Shown here: positions 22,272 through 32,406 of the stretch, one piece after another
Layout: every line of letters starts with the position of its first letter
Numbering within the stretch: the first letter of the stretch is position 1
Source of the DNA: an uncultured Tenacibaculum sp.
GTDB taxonomy: Bacteria; Bacteroidota; Bacteroidia; Flavobacteriales; Flavobacteriaceae
Direction: 5' to 3'
Assembly (NCBI GenBank): GCA_938041625.1
Contig: CALISK010000066.1
Location: 1 to 51,479 of the forward strand
Length of the DNA stretch: 51,479 bases
Program-made: the position numbers and the translations under genes
Notes under the pieces: generated by a model
Database searches by the model: none
The model's input: only the letters and a program-made list of their open reading frames with translations
What the model was told of the DNA's origin: nothing

Positions 22272-22344
22272 TTCGGGTAGTAGGGTTCGAACCTACGCAT
22301 CTTGGTACCAAAAACCAAAGCCTTACCTACTTGGCTATACCCTT
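22272..22344 (-). tRNA. trnQ: tRNA-Gln(TTG)
   Basis: Cloverleaf with anticodon TTG in loop TTTTGGT and T arm GTAGG-TTCGAAC-CCTAC. Acceptor positions 1 and 2 are unpaired (A:A and A:G); 3-7 pair. Confidence 0.9.
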
Positions 22345-22345
22345 T

Positions 22346-22418
22346 TGTGCCCTATAGGACTCGAACCTATAACCCATTACTTAGAAGGTAATTGCTCTTC
22401 CTATTAAGCTAAGGGCTC
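22346..22418 (-). tRNA. trnR: tRNA-Arg(TCT)
   Basis: Cloverleaf with anticodon TCT in loop CTTCTAA and T arm ATAGG-TTCGAGT-CCTAT. Acceptor position 2 is A:A, the rest pair. Confidence 0.9.
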
Positions 22419-22442
22419 ACATAAAGGAAGAATACAATATCC

Positions 22443-22487
22443 ACAGTTTTGGTAAATTTTAGGTTATAATTCAAAAAATAAAATTAC
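22443..22487. repeat. Inverted repeat, right arm, containing the nad5 stop
   Basis: Exact reverse complement of 22202-22246. On the minus strand it carries the last ~8 codons and TAA of nad5, so part of the inverted repeat is coding. Confidence 0.95.
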
Positions 22488-24455
22488 GCTTAATAACATA
22501 ATAATTTTTATAAATAAATAAATAAAGTTAAAATAAATAATATATATATATATATATATTAAACCTGTAACCATAATAAATAAACTACACTCTATAATAC
22601 TTTTATATTGTTGTGATAATAATTTTATATTTAATTTTATTTTAGATAATAATAAATATACACTAGTTCACTCTAATAAGCCTTTATCTATATTTTTAAA
22701 TAAAAGTGAACTTTTTAAACGATATTTATATACAATAAAATTATACGTTAAATCAAAATTATACCCAGAGTAGAAATAAGAACTTATATACGTATAAAAC
22801 TGATAAGTACTGTATAAACTATTTCATTTGTTTAACCTTAATTGATATGTTAATCATTTTAAAAACTTAACATACCAGAATAAATAACAATAACTTAATA
22901 TAAGACTTATCAATGTTATAATAAAAGGTATTATTTTTATTCAAAAAGGTAAAAATTCGGATTCTAATGTTCACCATACTTTATCTAAATTTTCTAAATC
23001 TAGATTATAAGACCAGAAAGTAATACCTATATCTATAAAAAATATTTTAAAAAAATACCCCCCAAAAATACTACCTATACACAAAATATATAACGGTATA
23101 TTAGTTCATGCACTATTTTCTTTTATTATTATACGTTTTTTTAAAAGAATAACGGTATAATAACTATTTTGATTATAGAAAAATGTTAAATAGATTAATT
23201 TGAAAGAATAACTTGCTGTTAAACATGCTGCCAAAATACCCGCCCAGTATATAAATATATTTAATATATTTATATAACTAAAAGCTCACTCTAATAAAAA
23301 ATCTTTTGAATAGTATCCCGTTAAAAAAGGAATACCCATTAACGCCAAAGACCCTATAACTATCATTATATAACTAAAAGGTAAAAATTTTAATAAATTA
23401 CCCATACGCCTAATATCTTGTAAATCTGACATAGAATGTATAATAGCACCTGCACTTAAAAACAATAATGCTTTAAAAAATGCATGATTCATTAAATGAA
23501 AAAAACTACCGATATAATTTGTTAATCCGCAAGAAAATACCATATAACCTAATTGACTACATGTAGAATATGCTATTATTTTTTTTATATCTAATTGAAA
23601 TAGACCTATAGCTGCAGCACTACAAGCCGTAATACCTCCAACTATAACTAATAATACTAAAATATTATTATTATATTGTAACATAACCGTACTTCTAAGT
23701 AAAAGAAAAATACCTGCAGTTACCATAGTAGCTGCATGTATTAAAGCGGATACTGGAGTAGGACCTTCCATAGCATCAGGTAATCATGTATGCAAGCCTA
23801 TTTGAGCAGATTTAGCACAAACACCAAAAACCATAAGAAATAAACTTAATGTAATATAATCACAATATATATAAATCGAAGAAATATTTATTAAAACTGT
23901 ACTGTTTATGTATCAGGTTGTACCTCCTATAAATAAAAAATTTAATGAACCATATACTTTATAAATTAAAATTATACCTAAAAGTAAGAAAATATCACCT
24001 ATCTTATTTATTAATAAAGCTTTTATTGCCGCTTTATTAGCTAAAATTCTAGTATATCAAAAATTTATTAATAAATAAGAACAAAAACCTACACCTTCTC
24101 AACCTATAAACAATTGAAGATAATTACCCGCAGTAACTAAAATAATCATGAAAAAAGTAAATAAAGTTAAATAAAATATAAACTTATTTCTATTAGGATC
24201 ATTTTTCATATACTCTATAGAATATATATGAACACAAAAAGAAATTAAAATTATTACTAAAAGCATAATACTAGATAAACTATCAAAAATAAACTCTCAT
24301 TTTATATCTAAAGCACTTAAAGTTATTCATGACGTTAACTCAAAATAGTAGATATTCTCCTTTATTAATATTATATAAAATAAAAAAATAGAAATATTAA
24401 AAAAAAGAAATATTTGATTTAATAAAAAAACTAATATAGAATTAAAAGTAAACAC
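22464..24455 (-). CDS. nad5: NADH dehydrogenase subunit 5
   Basis: 663 residues. Strong core: [58 protein letters not shown] then [13 protein letters not shown], and [20 protein letters not shown]. Largest antiporter-like subunit of complex I. No ATG fits the start: GTG 24455, or an ATT about 15-18 nt further upstream, overlaps the end of nad4L. The C-terminus includes an AT dinucleotide tract (22541-22560) that could vary in length, and it ends inside the inverted repeat. Confidence 0.94.
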
Positions 24456-24456
24456 A

Positions 24457-24765
24457 TTATGTTTTCAAATAATACATTATATTAGCATTTATAATACCTG
24501 TTAATCTATAATAAATAACAAGCAAAGATAATCCTATTGAAGATTCCGCCGCGGCTACAGTTAATACAAATAAAGAAAAATACTGCCCTATAAGATCATC
24601 TAAATAATTAGAAAAAATTATAAAATTAAAATTAATTGCCAATAACATTATTTCTATAGACATTAAAATTATAATTAAATTTTTTTTTAAAAGAAAAATA
24701 CCCAAAACACCAATAATAAATAAACAAAACGATACAAATAATAAAAAAAATATATTAAAATACAT
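24457..24765 (-). CDS. nad4L: NADH dehydrogenase subunit 4L
   Basis: 102 residues with three helices. Typical ND4L features: [20 protein letters not shown] then NFNFI, and [20 protein letters not shown] with the conserved Glu. Directly upstream of nad5, the usual nad4L-nad5 pairing. Confidence 0.95.
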   Translation of the reverse strand: MYFNIFFLLFVSFCLFIIGVLGIFLLKKNLIIILMSIEIMLLAINFNFIIFSNYLDDLIGQYFSLFVLTVAAAESSIGLSLLVIYYRLTGIINANIMYYLKT

Positions 24766-24797
24766 ACAGAAAAAGGGAAACAGAAGATAAAAGGTTA

Positions 24798-24870
24798 TGG
24801 AACAGATCAGAGTCGAACTGATGTCCTATGTTTGCAAAACATAAATTTTAACCTATTAAACTACTGCTCC
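24798..24870 (-). tRNA. trnA: tRNA-Ala(TGC)
   Basis: Cloverleaf with anticodon TGC. The acceptor stem is fully paired with one G:T, so no editing is needed. Confidence 0.9.
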
Positions 24871-24872
24871 TA

Positions 24873-24945
24873 AGCCCCAGACCGGTTTCGAACCGATGAC
24901 CCTATGGTTAACAGCCATATGCTCTGCCTACTGAGCTACTGGGTG
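24873..24945 (-). tRNA. trnN: tRNA-Asn(GTT)
   Basis: Cloverleaf with anticodon GTT in loop CTGTTAA. Acceptor positions 1 (C:C) and 2 (A:G) are mismatched; 3-7 pair. Confidence 0.9.
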
Positions 24946-25011
24946 GAGTCAATGATTTAATATGTTAAAATTTAATATCTAGTAAAAACCTCTAGATGGT
25001 CAATCTCTATG

Positions 25012-25084
25012 TACATGCACTGAGAATTGAACTCAGGACCTTCGCGTTAAAAGCGCGCTGCTCTGCCAACTGAGCTATGCATAA
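25012..25084 (-). tRNA. trnK: tRNA-Lys(TTT)
   Basis: Cloverleaf with anticodon TTT and G+C-rich anticodon stem GCGCG. Acceptor position 1 is T:T and position 2 is T:G. Confidence 0.9.
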
Positions 25085-25156
25085 AGCTTAGGAGAGGACT
25101 CGAACCACTATTATTTGATTTGCAGTCAAACGTATTACCTGTTATACGACCTAAGC
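25085..25156 (-). tRNA. trnC: tRNA-Cys(GCA)
   Basis: Anticodon GCA in loop CTGCAAA. The acceptor stem GCTTAGG/CCTAAGC is perfectly paired; one T-stem mismatch. Abuts trnK, and its 5' end is 3 bp from the rpl19 stop. Confidence 0.88.
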
Positions 25157-25158
25157 TT

Positions 25159-25542
25159 TTAAAAAGGTATTTTAAACCTACTTTTTTTATTTATTTTTTT
25201 TCGTAAAAAATACAGCTTATTTGATCTATAATAACTTAATTTATTTTTTTTTATTACAATACAAATATTATTTATATTCCATAAAAAAAAATTATATTCA
25301 AGAGCTACTTTACCCATAACATTACGTAATAATATTTTACTATTATAAGTTCTATTTCTTACACCGATACAAAGTCCTTTAAAAAATTGATAAATTATAA
25401 CACCTTTTAAAGAATTTCTACTTAAATACCATACAATTATAAAATCTCCTGGAATTATCATAGTATTTTTATATATATTAGTATTTATTTTTAATTTTTT
25501 TTTACCTAAAACATCATGCTCTATTTTTTTAATACAATTCAT
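25159..25542 (-). CDS. rpl19: Ribosomal protein bL19
   Basis: 127 residues. Family pattern visible: PGDFIIVWYLSRNSLKGVII (the GD.VRV stretch), FFKGLCIGVRNRTYNSKILL then RNVMGKVALE (F.GV.I..R..G....F..RK...GVGVE), and RSNKLYFLRKKINKKSRFKI (R.KLYYLR...GK.A.I). Large-subunit protein at the inter-subunit bridge. Rarely retained in mtDNA. Confidence 0.8.
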   Translation of the reverse strand: MNCIKKIEHDVLGKKKLKINTNIYKNTMIIPGDFIIVWYLSRNSLKGVIIYQFFKGLCIGVRNRTYNSKILLRNVMGKVALEYNFFLWNINNICIVIKKNKLSYYRSNKLYFLRKKINKKSRFKIPF

Positions 25543-25696
25543 TTCTATATTTAATTAAACTTTTTACTAAAATTTTTATTTTATAATTTTTAAAAGTAAA
25601 TTTGTTAAAGTTTTTATATTTAAATAAAAATAAAATTTGATCTACATTAACTATAAGTAATCTTAACTTTTTTGTACATTTAATATAAGTTAACAC
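25529..25696 (-). CDS. orf55, small basic hypothetical protein
   Basis: A 55-codon frame from GTG 25696 to TAA 25529 that overlaps the rpl19 start by 14 nt, the overlap style of real genes here. Sequence is basic and leucine-rich (KCTKKLRLLIVNVDQILFLF). It could be a very short ribosomal protein. The non-ATG start and short length keep confidence low. Confidence 0.3.
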   Translation of the reverse strand: MLTYIKCTKKLRLLIVNVDQILFLFKYKNFNKFTFKNYKIKILVKSLIKYRNELY

Positions 25697-25714
25697 TTTT
25701 ATTTTTTATAAAGT

Positions 25715-25799
25715 TGTACACTATTGGACTTGAACCAACACCTTATCAAATAAGAATAGATTTTAAGTCTACCGCGTCTACCAATTCCGCCAAGCAATG
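25715..25799 (-). tRNA. trnL: tRNA-Leu(TAA)
   Basis: Class II tRNA with long variable arm and anticodon TAA. All three of acceptor positions 1-3 are mismatched (C:C, A:A, T:T); positions 4-7 pair with two wobbles. Confidence 0.88.
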
Positions 25800-25800
25800 T

Positions 25801-25874
25801 TGCTTAGAAATGGAATCGAACCACTGACCCTTGGTTTTTCAGACCAATGCTCTAACCTTCTGAGCTACCTATCC
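25801..25874 (-). tRNA. trnF: tRNA-Phe(GAA)
   Basis: Anticodon GAA in loop CTGAAAA. Acceptor positions 2 (G:G) and 3 (A:A) are mismatched; the others pair. Confidence 0.9.
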
Positions 25875-26047
25875 AACGCACCATAATTGGCTAGCACAAC
25901 TAGGCTTTTCCCCTTATATACTACCTTCAGATAAGTATATAAAGAAAAAATGAAAAAAACCACAGCTCTATATAATGATATATAAATAGAGTAAAATAAC
26001 TAAATGCTAATCATAATAATAATTTTATTATTTGATTTTTCATTTTA
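25875..26047. other. Spacer between atp9 and trnF
   Basis: About 170 bp. Contains short inverted sequences (cttatatac near 25914 against gtatataaag near 25935; ctctatata near 25966 against a degenerate partner near 25990) that could fold. I tested it by eye as a possible 5S rRNA and could not support one. Confidence 0.4.
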
Positions 26048-26323
26048 TTAAATAAATAAAATCATAAAAGCCATCATTAAGGCAAATAACCCCATAGCTT
26101 CTGTTAAAGCAAAACCTAAAATTGCATAAGCAAATAATTCTCTTTTTATTTGTGGATTTTTTGCGTAAGCTACCAATAGTAGACCAAAAACTAAACCTAT
26201 ACCAATACCAGCTCCTCCTAGTGCTGCGGTAGCATTACCTGCACCTACGAAGCGAGCAGCTGATAATAATGTAAGATTAGACTCTGCTAAATGTTCACTG
26301 TAAATTTTAAGAAATTCTTTCAT
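26048..26323 (-). CDS. atp9: ATP synthase F0 subunit c
   Basis: 91 residues, two helices: [20 protein letters not shown] and [20 protein letters not shown] with the essential Glu in the second. The ~15 residues before the first helix are a normal extension. Forms the c-ring. Located between rps2 and trnF. Confidence 0.97.
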   Translation of the reverse strand: MKEFLKIYSEHLAESNLTLLSAARFVGAGNATAALGGAGIGIGLVFGLLLVAYAKNPQIKRELFAYAILGFALTEAMGLFALMMAFMILFI

Positions 26324-26423
26324 TACGGTTAAAACATTTACTCCTTATACCATACAATATTAAAACAGAACTAATATTTAATACCTTATTTAAGTAACGG
26401 TTGACTAATAAAACTTGGATCTA

Positions 26424-27155
26424 CTAAACCCTCACTTTATAACGCTCTTGATTTTCTAAATACCTTTTATGTTTTATATAATTAATTTTATTTTCTTTTT
26501 CACTTTTTTCCCATATTAACTTTTTATTACGACTTAAATAAGTACCCCCTACTATCCTATATATACTGTATAAATGATTTACTTTTCCACAACGTCCAAA
26601 TATTTTTTGAAAGATATAACGAGACCATAAAGAATAAAAATTACCTGGTATGCTATAATGACTTACCTCAGCGCGCAATGAACTTTCTATTAAAGTACTT
26701 GTAGGTATATCTAAAACCATACTCTCATTTAAACCATCTTTGCTTGTTAAAGGACTACTTATAAAACAAAAAGAAGGTAATATTTTTAAATTCTTTAATG
26801 TTGGATATTTAAAAAAAATATCTTTATTATATACCCGTAAATGTTTATGATTTGTAAGTAAACCTCCAGTTCACCGTTTATCTACTACGACCACGTACTT
26901 ACTATAATTTTGGTCTAAATATTTAATATCCGGTATACTACTGTTTATTAATAATATTTTTTGGTTTAAAACTATTGCATTTTTTACTATATATAGCGCT
27001 CTTTTTAATAAAAATAAAGTGAAATGTAAATTAATTATTTGTATATTATTTTTTGTACCTAATAAATAATAAATATTTAAATTATCGGTATCTCATACAT
27101 ATTGACTTATATGAACACCTAACTTTATAAATGTTTTTATACTAAAATTAATCAT
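26424..27155 (-). CDS. rps2: Ribosomal protein uS2
   Basis: 243 residues. uS2 signatures: FIKLGVHISQYVWDTDNLNI then YYLLGTKNNIQIINL (the AGVHFGH...NPKM region), VVVDKRWTGGLLTN, VLDIPTST and HYSIPGNFYS (the IPGNDD region). The start ATG 27155 overlaps nad2 by 8 nt. Two or more TGA as Trp. Confidence 0.88.
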
Positions 27156-28641
27156 TAAAAATATTAGATATTATTATATTTTCTAATATTATATGTAAAT
27201 GGTTTGGATAAAAAAAAAGAAATATATTTAAAATACTACAAAATATTAAAGATAAAGCTTCTATTTTATTTAAATTTTTTAAAAATATTTCTTTTTTTGA
27301 ATTATAAGAATACATTATTTGAAAAAAACGCAAATAATAATACGCCCCTAGAGTACTTAATATTACAAGAAATATACTAAAAACATACATATATGTTTTT
27401 ATAATATTCATATAAACATACATTTTTATAAAAAATCCCATCAATGGAGGTATACCTGTTGCAGAAAATAATGTAATACTATATAAAATAAAGAGTAATT
27501 TGTTAGTTTTAAATACATACAATAAATCATTTAAATTTTTTAATTTTTTTAAATTAACATTATTTCTTAATATTATTAAAAATAGTCATAAATTTAAACT
27601 ACTGATAATATATATAATAATATAAAATAATAAATCCGTATAATTAGAGATACCAAAAAAATAAGAAACGCTTAATATATAACCCGCATTACTTATACCG
27701 CTAAAAGCATATAATCTTTTTAATTTTGTTTGATGAATAGCACCTAATGTACCTACTAAAATAGTTATACCTGATAATACTAAAATTAATATTATTAAAT
27801 ATTTTTTGTATATTAAAAAAAATACTAAATTTATTCTTATAAACAAAACAAATAAACTGATTTGTGGTACTGTAGCAAAAAACATACTTACAACGGTCGG
27901 TGCACCTTCATAAATATCTGATAATCATGAATGAAATGGCACAATACCTATTTTAAAAAATAAACCACTTAATATAAATAATAAACCTAATAAAGTACCA
28001 TAATATAACGTATGATCATAATAAATAATATTCTTATAAAAAAAAAACACAGAAAGATCTAAAAAATTTGTCATGCCTGTAAAACCATATAATACCGAAG
28101 ATCCAAATAATAAAAGCCCCGAAGAAAAAGCACCTAAAATAAAATATTTTAGTCCAGCTTCTACAGAAAAATTAGAATAAACTTTTAAACTAGTAATAAT
28201 ATAAAAACATAAACTTTGTAATTCGATAGAGATATACATACTTATTAAATCATAACTAGTAATAATAGACCATATACCTAAAATACTTAATAACAACAAT
28301 ATAAAATATTCAAATATTTTTATTTTTTCGATAACACAATACTCTATCGAAAGTATTAAACATAAACTACTAATAATTAAAACAAAAACTTTACTAAAAA
28401 ATGTTAACTGATCACAAATAAATTGTAGATTTAATAGTAATGCTTCATAATAGATACTATTTCATAAAATTAAACCACTATAAATTAAAATATATAAAGA
28501 AAAACTCCCGGTCCATTTTAAAATATTAAACTTATATTTATTTTTTAATAACTTTTCATTTAATATTACACTGAATATTAATAATAACAGGGTACAGATG
28601 CAAATGTATATATCTGGATATAACAATAAAATTCCAATCAT
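27148..28641 (-). CDS. nad2: NADH dehydrogenase subunit 2
   Basis: 497 residues, ~13 helices. Motifs: DLISMYISIELQSLCFYIIT, EAGLKYFILGAFSSGLLLFG, FKIGIVPFHSWLSDIYEGAP and RLYAFSGISNAGYILSVSYF. Antiporter-like subunit of complex I. Starts at ATG 28641, just after trnS(GCT) in transcription order. Confidence 0.96.
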
Positions 28642-28648
28642 AGTTATA

Positions 28649-28734
28649 CGTACGAGGTGGGATTTGAACCCACGATATTCTAAAAATATGTCGACTTAGC
28701 AGGTCGATGCCTTAAACCACTCAGCCACTCATAA
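28649..28734 (-). tRNA. trnS: tRNA-Ser(GCT)
   Basis: Class II tRNA with anticodon GCT in loop CTGCTAA. Acceptor position 1 is T:C, the others pair. Confidence 0.9.
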
Positions 28735-28747
28735 ATTTTCTAAGAAA

Positions 28748-29473
28748 TTATACTATATTTCTTAGAAAATTTAACTCTAGTTTAAAAGTAAAACTCATAT
28801 CTGACTTTTTAGGTACTGTAATTATAATACATTTTAAAATATTATAATTCATTTCTAAATAAGGTGGCGCGTTAAAAATAACTGTTTTTTTTTTTATTCT
28901 ATTCATTAGTTTTTTATATAGTTTCTTTTTATTTCGAAAACAAACAACATCATTTACATACAATTTAATATTTGTTTTTTTTATTATTTTATTATTTACT
29001 ATAATATTTCCTCTTTTAACAAAACTAGTGCTCCTTTTTGGACTTTTAAAAAAATTTAACTTATATAAAAAAACATCTAATCGCGTTTCTAGCAATAATA
29101 AAAGCCTAGTTATATAATTTACATTTTTATGCTTAAATTGTTTAATATATTTTTTAAATTTTTTAGTATTTCTTCTTCTACCATAATAAACACGCAATAC
29201 AGCAGTAGCATGCAATCTTCATAAATAAAACTTTTTACGCCGTTTTATATCAGGTTTAAAAGGCATACTTATTGAATATTTAAAACTACCTTTTCATGAT
29301 AAACGATTATAATGTCATCGTAAATATCCTATACATGATTTATGCTTTAAACAAAGCATTTCAAATACCATATTAAATATCCTACTAGCTTTTTTTACAA
29401 ACAATAATGACCCTCATAAATCTACTTCGTATTTTTTCAAAAATAAATATTTATTTGAAAAATTTCTTAACAT
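28748..29473 (-). CDS. rps4: Ribosomal protein uS4
   Basis: 241 residues. S4 RNA-binding domain: RLDVFLYKLNFFKSPKRSTS then FVKRGNIIVNNKIIKKTNIKL and YVNDVVCF. The start is ATG 29473: the frame is continuous through three TGA and supplies an N-terminal NKYLFLKKYEVDLWGS resembling the uS4 N-terminus. A later ATG at 29371 would drop 34 residues. Confidence 0.85.
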
Positions 29474-29483
29474 CTAAACTTTA

Positions 29484-29570
29484 CGTTAAGAGTGGGATTC
29501 GAACCCACGGTATTAAATCTAATACTTTGACTTTCAAGGCCAACGCTTTAAACCACTCAGCCATCTTTGT
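29484..29570 (-). tRNA. trnS: tRNA-Ser(TGA)
   Basis: Class II tRNA with anticodon TGA in loop CTTGAAA. Acceptor positions 1-3 are all mismatched (A:C, C:A, A:A); 4-7 pair. Confidence 0.9.
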
Positions 29571-29594
29571 TTATATAAAGCTAAATATTAATAA

Positions 29595-29696
29595 TATTCT
29601 ACTACTACTATTCTACTACTACTTACACCCCCCACCTTATTAAAAACAACAAAACTTGGACCCATCCATTCTGTACGAAAAATTTATACTTAATTA
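29595..29696. repeat. Dispersed repeat, copy C
   Basis: ctactacta tract, C run, then the same 45-bp unit as 6769-6813 (here 29636-29680) and the same continuation aatttatacttaatta. The stop codon of orf312 (29690) lies inside its last bases. Confidence 0.9.
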
Positions 29697-30628
29697 GCTA
29701 AAGCTAACGTTAATATAGGTTTTTTTTGTATTCTAACATATTCTTTATAATTATTAAAATATAAACTACCAAACATAGAATAATTAAAATATAATGAATA
29801 TCCTCTATTAATAAAAAATTGAAAACGAATACATTTTTTTTTTTTTAATCTATATAATTTATGATAATGATCATAATTTAAACCACGTTCATGTATATAA
29901 TAACATAATTCTTTTTCATAAAAAAAATGTAAATCTTCTTCAATTTTTACATTATATTTAGGTTTTTGTCAAAGATACTTAAATCTATTACCATAATGTG
30001 CTTTATAATAACGCTCTAACGCTTTTAAACGCTTTGCTTCTTCTTTACGCTTTTTTATAGAATGTCAATGATTTGTTAGATCTTCCGTTTTTATAATATA
30101 ATAATAAAAATTTTCAGGCTCATTTCATACACCTTTATATAAATTAATATTACCCTTATATCTAGAAAACTTGGCATACATAGGAATAATATTATTATTA
30201 TATTTATATTTAAAAAAGAGTAACACTTTAGTTAAATTTAAATATTTTTTTAAATAATTTTTCTTTTTTTCTATTTTTAATCTATTTTTAGAGTAGGGCT
30301 TATATGTACCATTAATACTATATTTTTTTTTTTTTTTTACAGATTTGTTCTTTACCCGCAACATAAGATTACTATAATATCAATTATAATACATTTTTTT
30401 ATATTTTCACGCAGTTATATTAAAAGTAAGGTCGACAAAAAGAAAACCTAAATGTTGTTTTGAATAATTATTAATTACTGTATTATCCGCTTTTACATTA
30501 CTTGCTATATAATATAATGTTTTTTCAAAAAAAGTTGTTGTTTTTGCAATTAAGTTACCTTTTGATTTAAGAGAACTATATTTATTATTATTTAATATAA
30601 AAGGCGTACGATTTATATATAAATGCAT
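29690..30628 (-). CDS. orf312, basic protein of unknown function
   Basis: 312 residues, ATG 30628 to TAA 29690, with TGA read as Trp at least five times; I read the 3' half codon by codon and found it open. Very basic and aromatic (K, Y, N, F), without membrane helices. Segments: GKAKEEAKRLKALE-like helix near 30010-30055 (KRKEEAKRLKALERYYKAHY) and C-terminal NYKEYVRIQKKPILTLALAN. Lying between rps11 and rps4, and basic, it may be a diverged ribosomal protein, but I recognise no family. Confidence 0.75.
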
Positions 30629-30638
30629 TTTTTTTTTT

Positions 30639-30710
30639 CGACTCTAGTAAGATTCGAACTTACATCATAACCGTCATGAGCGGCACGTTTTACCATTAAA
30701 CTATAGATTT
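30639..30710 (-). tRNA. trnM: tRNA-Met(CAT), copy 1
   Basis: Loop CTCATGA. Acceptor positions 1 (A:C) and 3 (A:T72-type context, unpaired with G70) do not pair; 2 and 4-7 do. One of three CAT tRNAs; which is initiator, elongator or a lysidine-modified Ile tRNA is unresolved. Confidence 0.8.
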
Positions 30711-30711
30711 A

Positions 30712-30785
30712 TGCAGGAAGCGGGATTCGAACCCACGACCTATGAGTTATGAATTCATCATTCTAACCTACTGAACTATTCCCGC
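30712..30785 (-). tRNA. trnM: tRNA-Met(CAT), copy 2
   Basis: Loop TTCATAA, acceptor GCGGGAA/TTCCTGC pairs with one wobble, so no editing is needed. Confidence 0.82.
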
Positions 30786-30788
30786 TTT

Positions 30789-30861
30789 GGTGAGAAATGG
30801 GAATCGAACCCATACAACTAAAGCCACAATTTAGTATTCTGTCCAATTAAATTATTCTCGT
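30789..30861 (-). tRNA. trnH: tRNA-His(GTG)
   Basis: Anticodon GTG, discriminator C as expected for His. Acceptor positions 1 (A:C) and 2 (C:A) are mismatched. Confidence 0.9.
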
Positions 30862-30866
30862 TATAT

Positions 30867-30940
30867 TCAGGGTAATGGGACTTGAACCCATAATCTTCTA
30901 TTCCCAAAATAGATGCATTAACCTTTTATGCTATACCCTG
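30867..30940 (-). tRNA. trnP: tRNA-Pro(TGG)
   Basis: Anticodon TGG in loop TTTGGGA, acceptor CAGGGTA/TACCCTG perfectly paired. Its first 10 bases are also the last codons and stop of rps11. Confidence 0.9.
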
Positions 30941-31830
30941 CGTTTTTTTTTTGTACGTAAACCTTTAGAATGCGGTATTTTAGGTATTCATAATACTTTA
31001 CCAAACTTAATAAAAAAAAAATACTTATAATAAACATAACGTCTTAAACCTTTGCGTATAAAACGATAAGGTCATAAATTTATATTATTTTGTACTTCTA
31101 CATTAAAGTAAAGTCTACTTGCTCTTTTATTTCGTTTTCAAGGTACATAAGGTTTTTTTAAATAACGACCCTTTAGATATCCACCACCAAACCTAAAAAC
31201 TTTTGGATATTTTTCTAAAAATTCTACAACTTTAGTATACCTAAGTAAATGTCTGTGTCTATTTATTACAATTAAATCTTTAACCGCAATAGTCATATGT
31301 GTTAATATTTTTATTCTAAATTTAGAAGCAGTATTCTGTATAGCATATCCCGTAAATTTTTTTTTTTTCTTAAAACCACTAGACCCTAAATTCATTTTAC
31401 ATAAAGTAAAACCTTTGTCATTTAAGAACGTAAAAAACACATTTTTTTTTTTTACATTAATTTTCACTCTATACGAAAAGAATTTTATACTGTTATATGC
31501 TTTTACAAAATTAACCAAATCTCAAGGAAATATTTCTTTATTTTTATAACAGGTGCGAACAGAATTAAAAAGATTCATAGACCATTTATAAGTAAATCAA
31601 GCACCTTTTTCAAAAACTAAATTTAATATTGGATTAAATTTTTTAGTTATATTAAATTTTAAATATAAATTATAATTTATATTATATATATATTTATATT
31701 TATTTATATTATAATTTAAATCAATACCTAAACTACCATCTTTTCATGCATAAAATCAAATAACAAAAAAATAATAGATAGAATTATAGTATTCAAAATT
31801 TATTATTGTATAACTACTTCTTTTTCACAT
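30931..31830 (-). CDS. rps11: Ribosomal protein uS11, enlarged
   Basis: 299 residues against ~130 in bacteria. The core NLGSSGFKKKKKFTGYAIQN matches the uS11 SAGSLGFKG..K.TPYAAQ stretch, and the C-terminus IPKIPHSKGLRTKKKRRV matches the family PHNGCRPPKKRRV ending. Extra sequence lies at the N-terminus (~120 residues, A+T-rich) and between core and C-terminus (~60 residues). ATG 31830 lies inside rps13; a later start is possible. The stop TAG at 30931 is formed within trnP, so cleavage of the tRNA removes the stop from the mRNA or vice versa. Confidence 0.85.
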
Positions 31831-32176
31831 TTTTTTTTGGTCTTTTTGATTTTTGAGTTCCACAATTTGTATGTGTTCGTTGTCCTCTAACAGATAAACA
31901 ATAAGTATGCCTTATCCCTCGATAACTTTTATTATCCCGCAATACTTTTAAATAACTTTTTAAATTACGTTTTAATTGAAAATTTTGTGTATAACAAGTT
32001 AAACCTTTCTCTAACTGTAAAATTTTTTTTTTATTTAACTTTCTTAAAGGGTATGTAGAAGATAATCCAATACTAGATAAAAGCTGTAATGCTTTATGAT
32101 AATTTATACCATACGAAGCACTCAGTGCAAAAACTAAAGGCTTTTTATCATTTACTTCTACTCCTCCTAAAATCAT
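31814..32176 (-). CDS. rps13: Ribosomal protein uS13
   Basis: 120 residues. YGINYHKALQLLSSIGLS, and the C-terminal RGIRHTYCLSVRGQRTHTNC then GTQKSKRPKK match uS13 (RGLRH...LPVRGQRTHTNARTRKG). Overlaps the orf79 end by 10 nt and the rps11 start by 17 nt. Confidence 0.95.
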   Translation of the reverse strand: MILGGVEVNDKKPLVFALSASYGINYHKALQLLSSIGLSSTYPLRKLNKKKILQLEKGLTCYTQNFQLKRNLKSYLKVLRDNKSYRGIRHTYCLSVRGQRTHTNCGTQKSKRPKKNVKKK

Positions 32177-32406
32177 AAGTTTTTTGATAAAAATTTAAAC
32201 AAATTATAATTCAAACCATACTTCATAGTCGTTTTTATTAAAATAAAAGGCATTCCTTGACTGTAAAATAAATGTTTTATAAGTTTTATAGATAATAGTG
32301 TTATATTACGCTTATGCATTAAAATTAGATAATTTTTTATTCTTTTATTTTTTATTATTATTTTATTTTTTAATATATATATATATATAGCGTTCATTTT
32401 ATTCAT
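32167..32406 (-). CDS. orf79, small basic protein between rpl6 and rps13
   Basis: 79 residues, ATG 32406 overlapping the rpl6 stop by 1 nt (TAATG), ending in-frame past one TGA at TAG 32167. Basic, I/L/K-rich, with FYSQGMPFILIKTTMKYGLN near the C-terminus. In bacterial gene order this slot holds rpl18, rps5, rpl30, rpl15 and rpl36. It could be a shrunken relic of one of these, but I cannot match it. Confidence 0.6.

Noticed and set aside
25875-26047. Possible 5S rRNA gene in the atp9-trnF spacer
   Set aside because: No convincing conserved loop or three-helix fold could be drawn by eye; a covariance-model search would be decisive.
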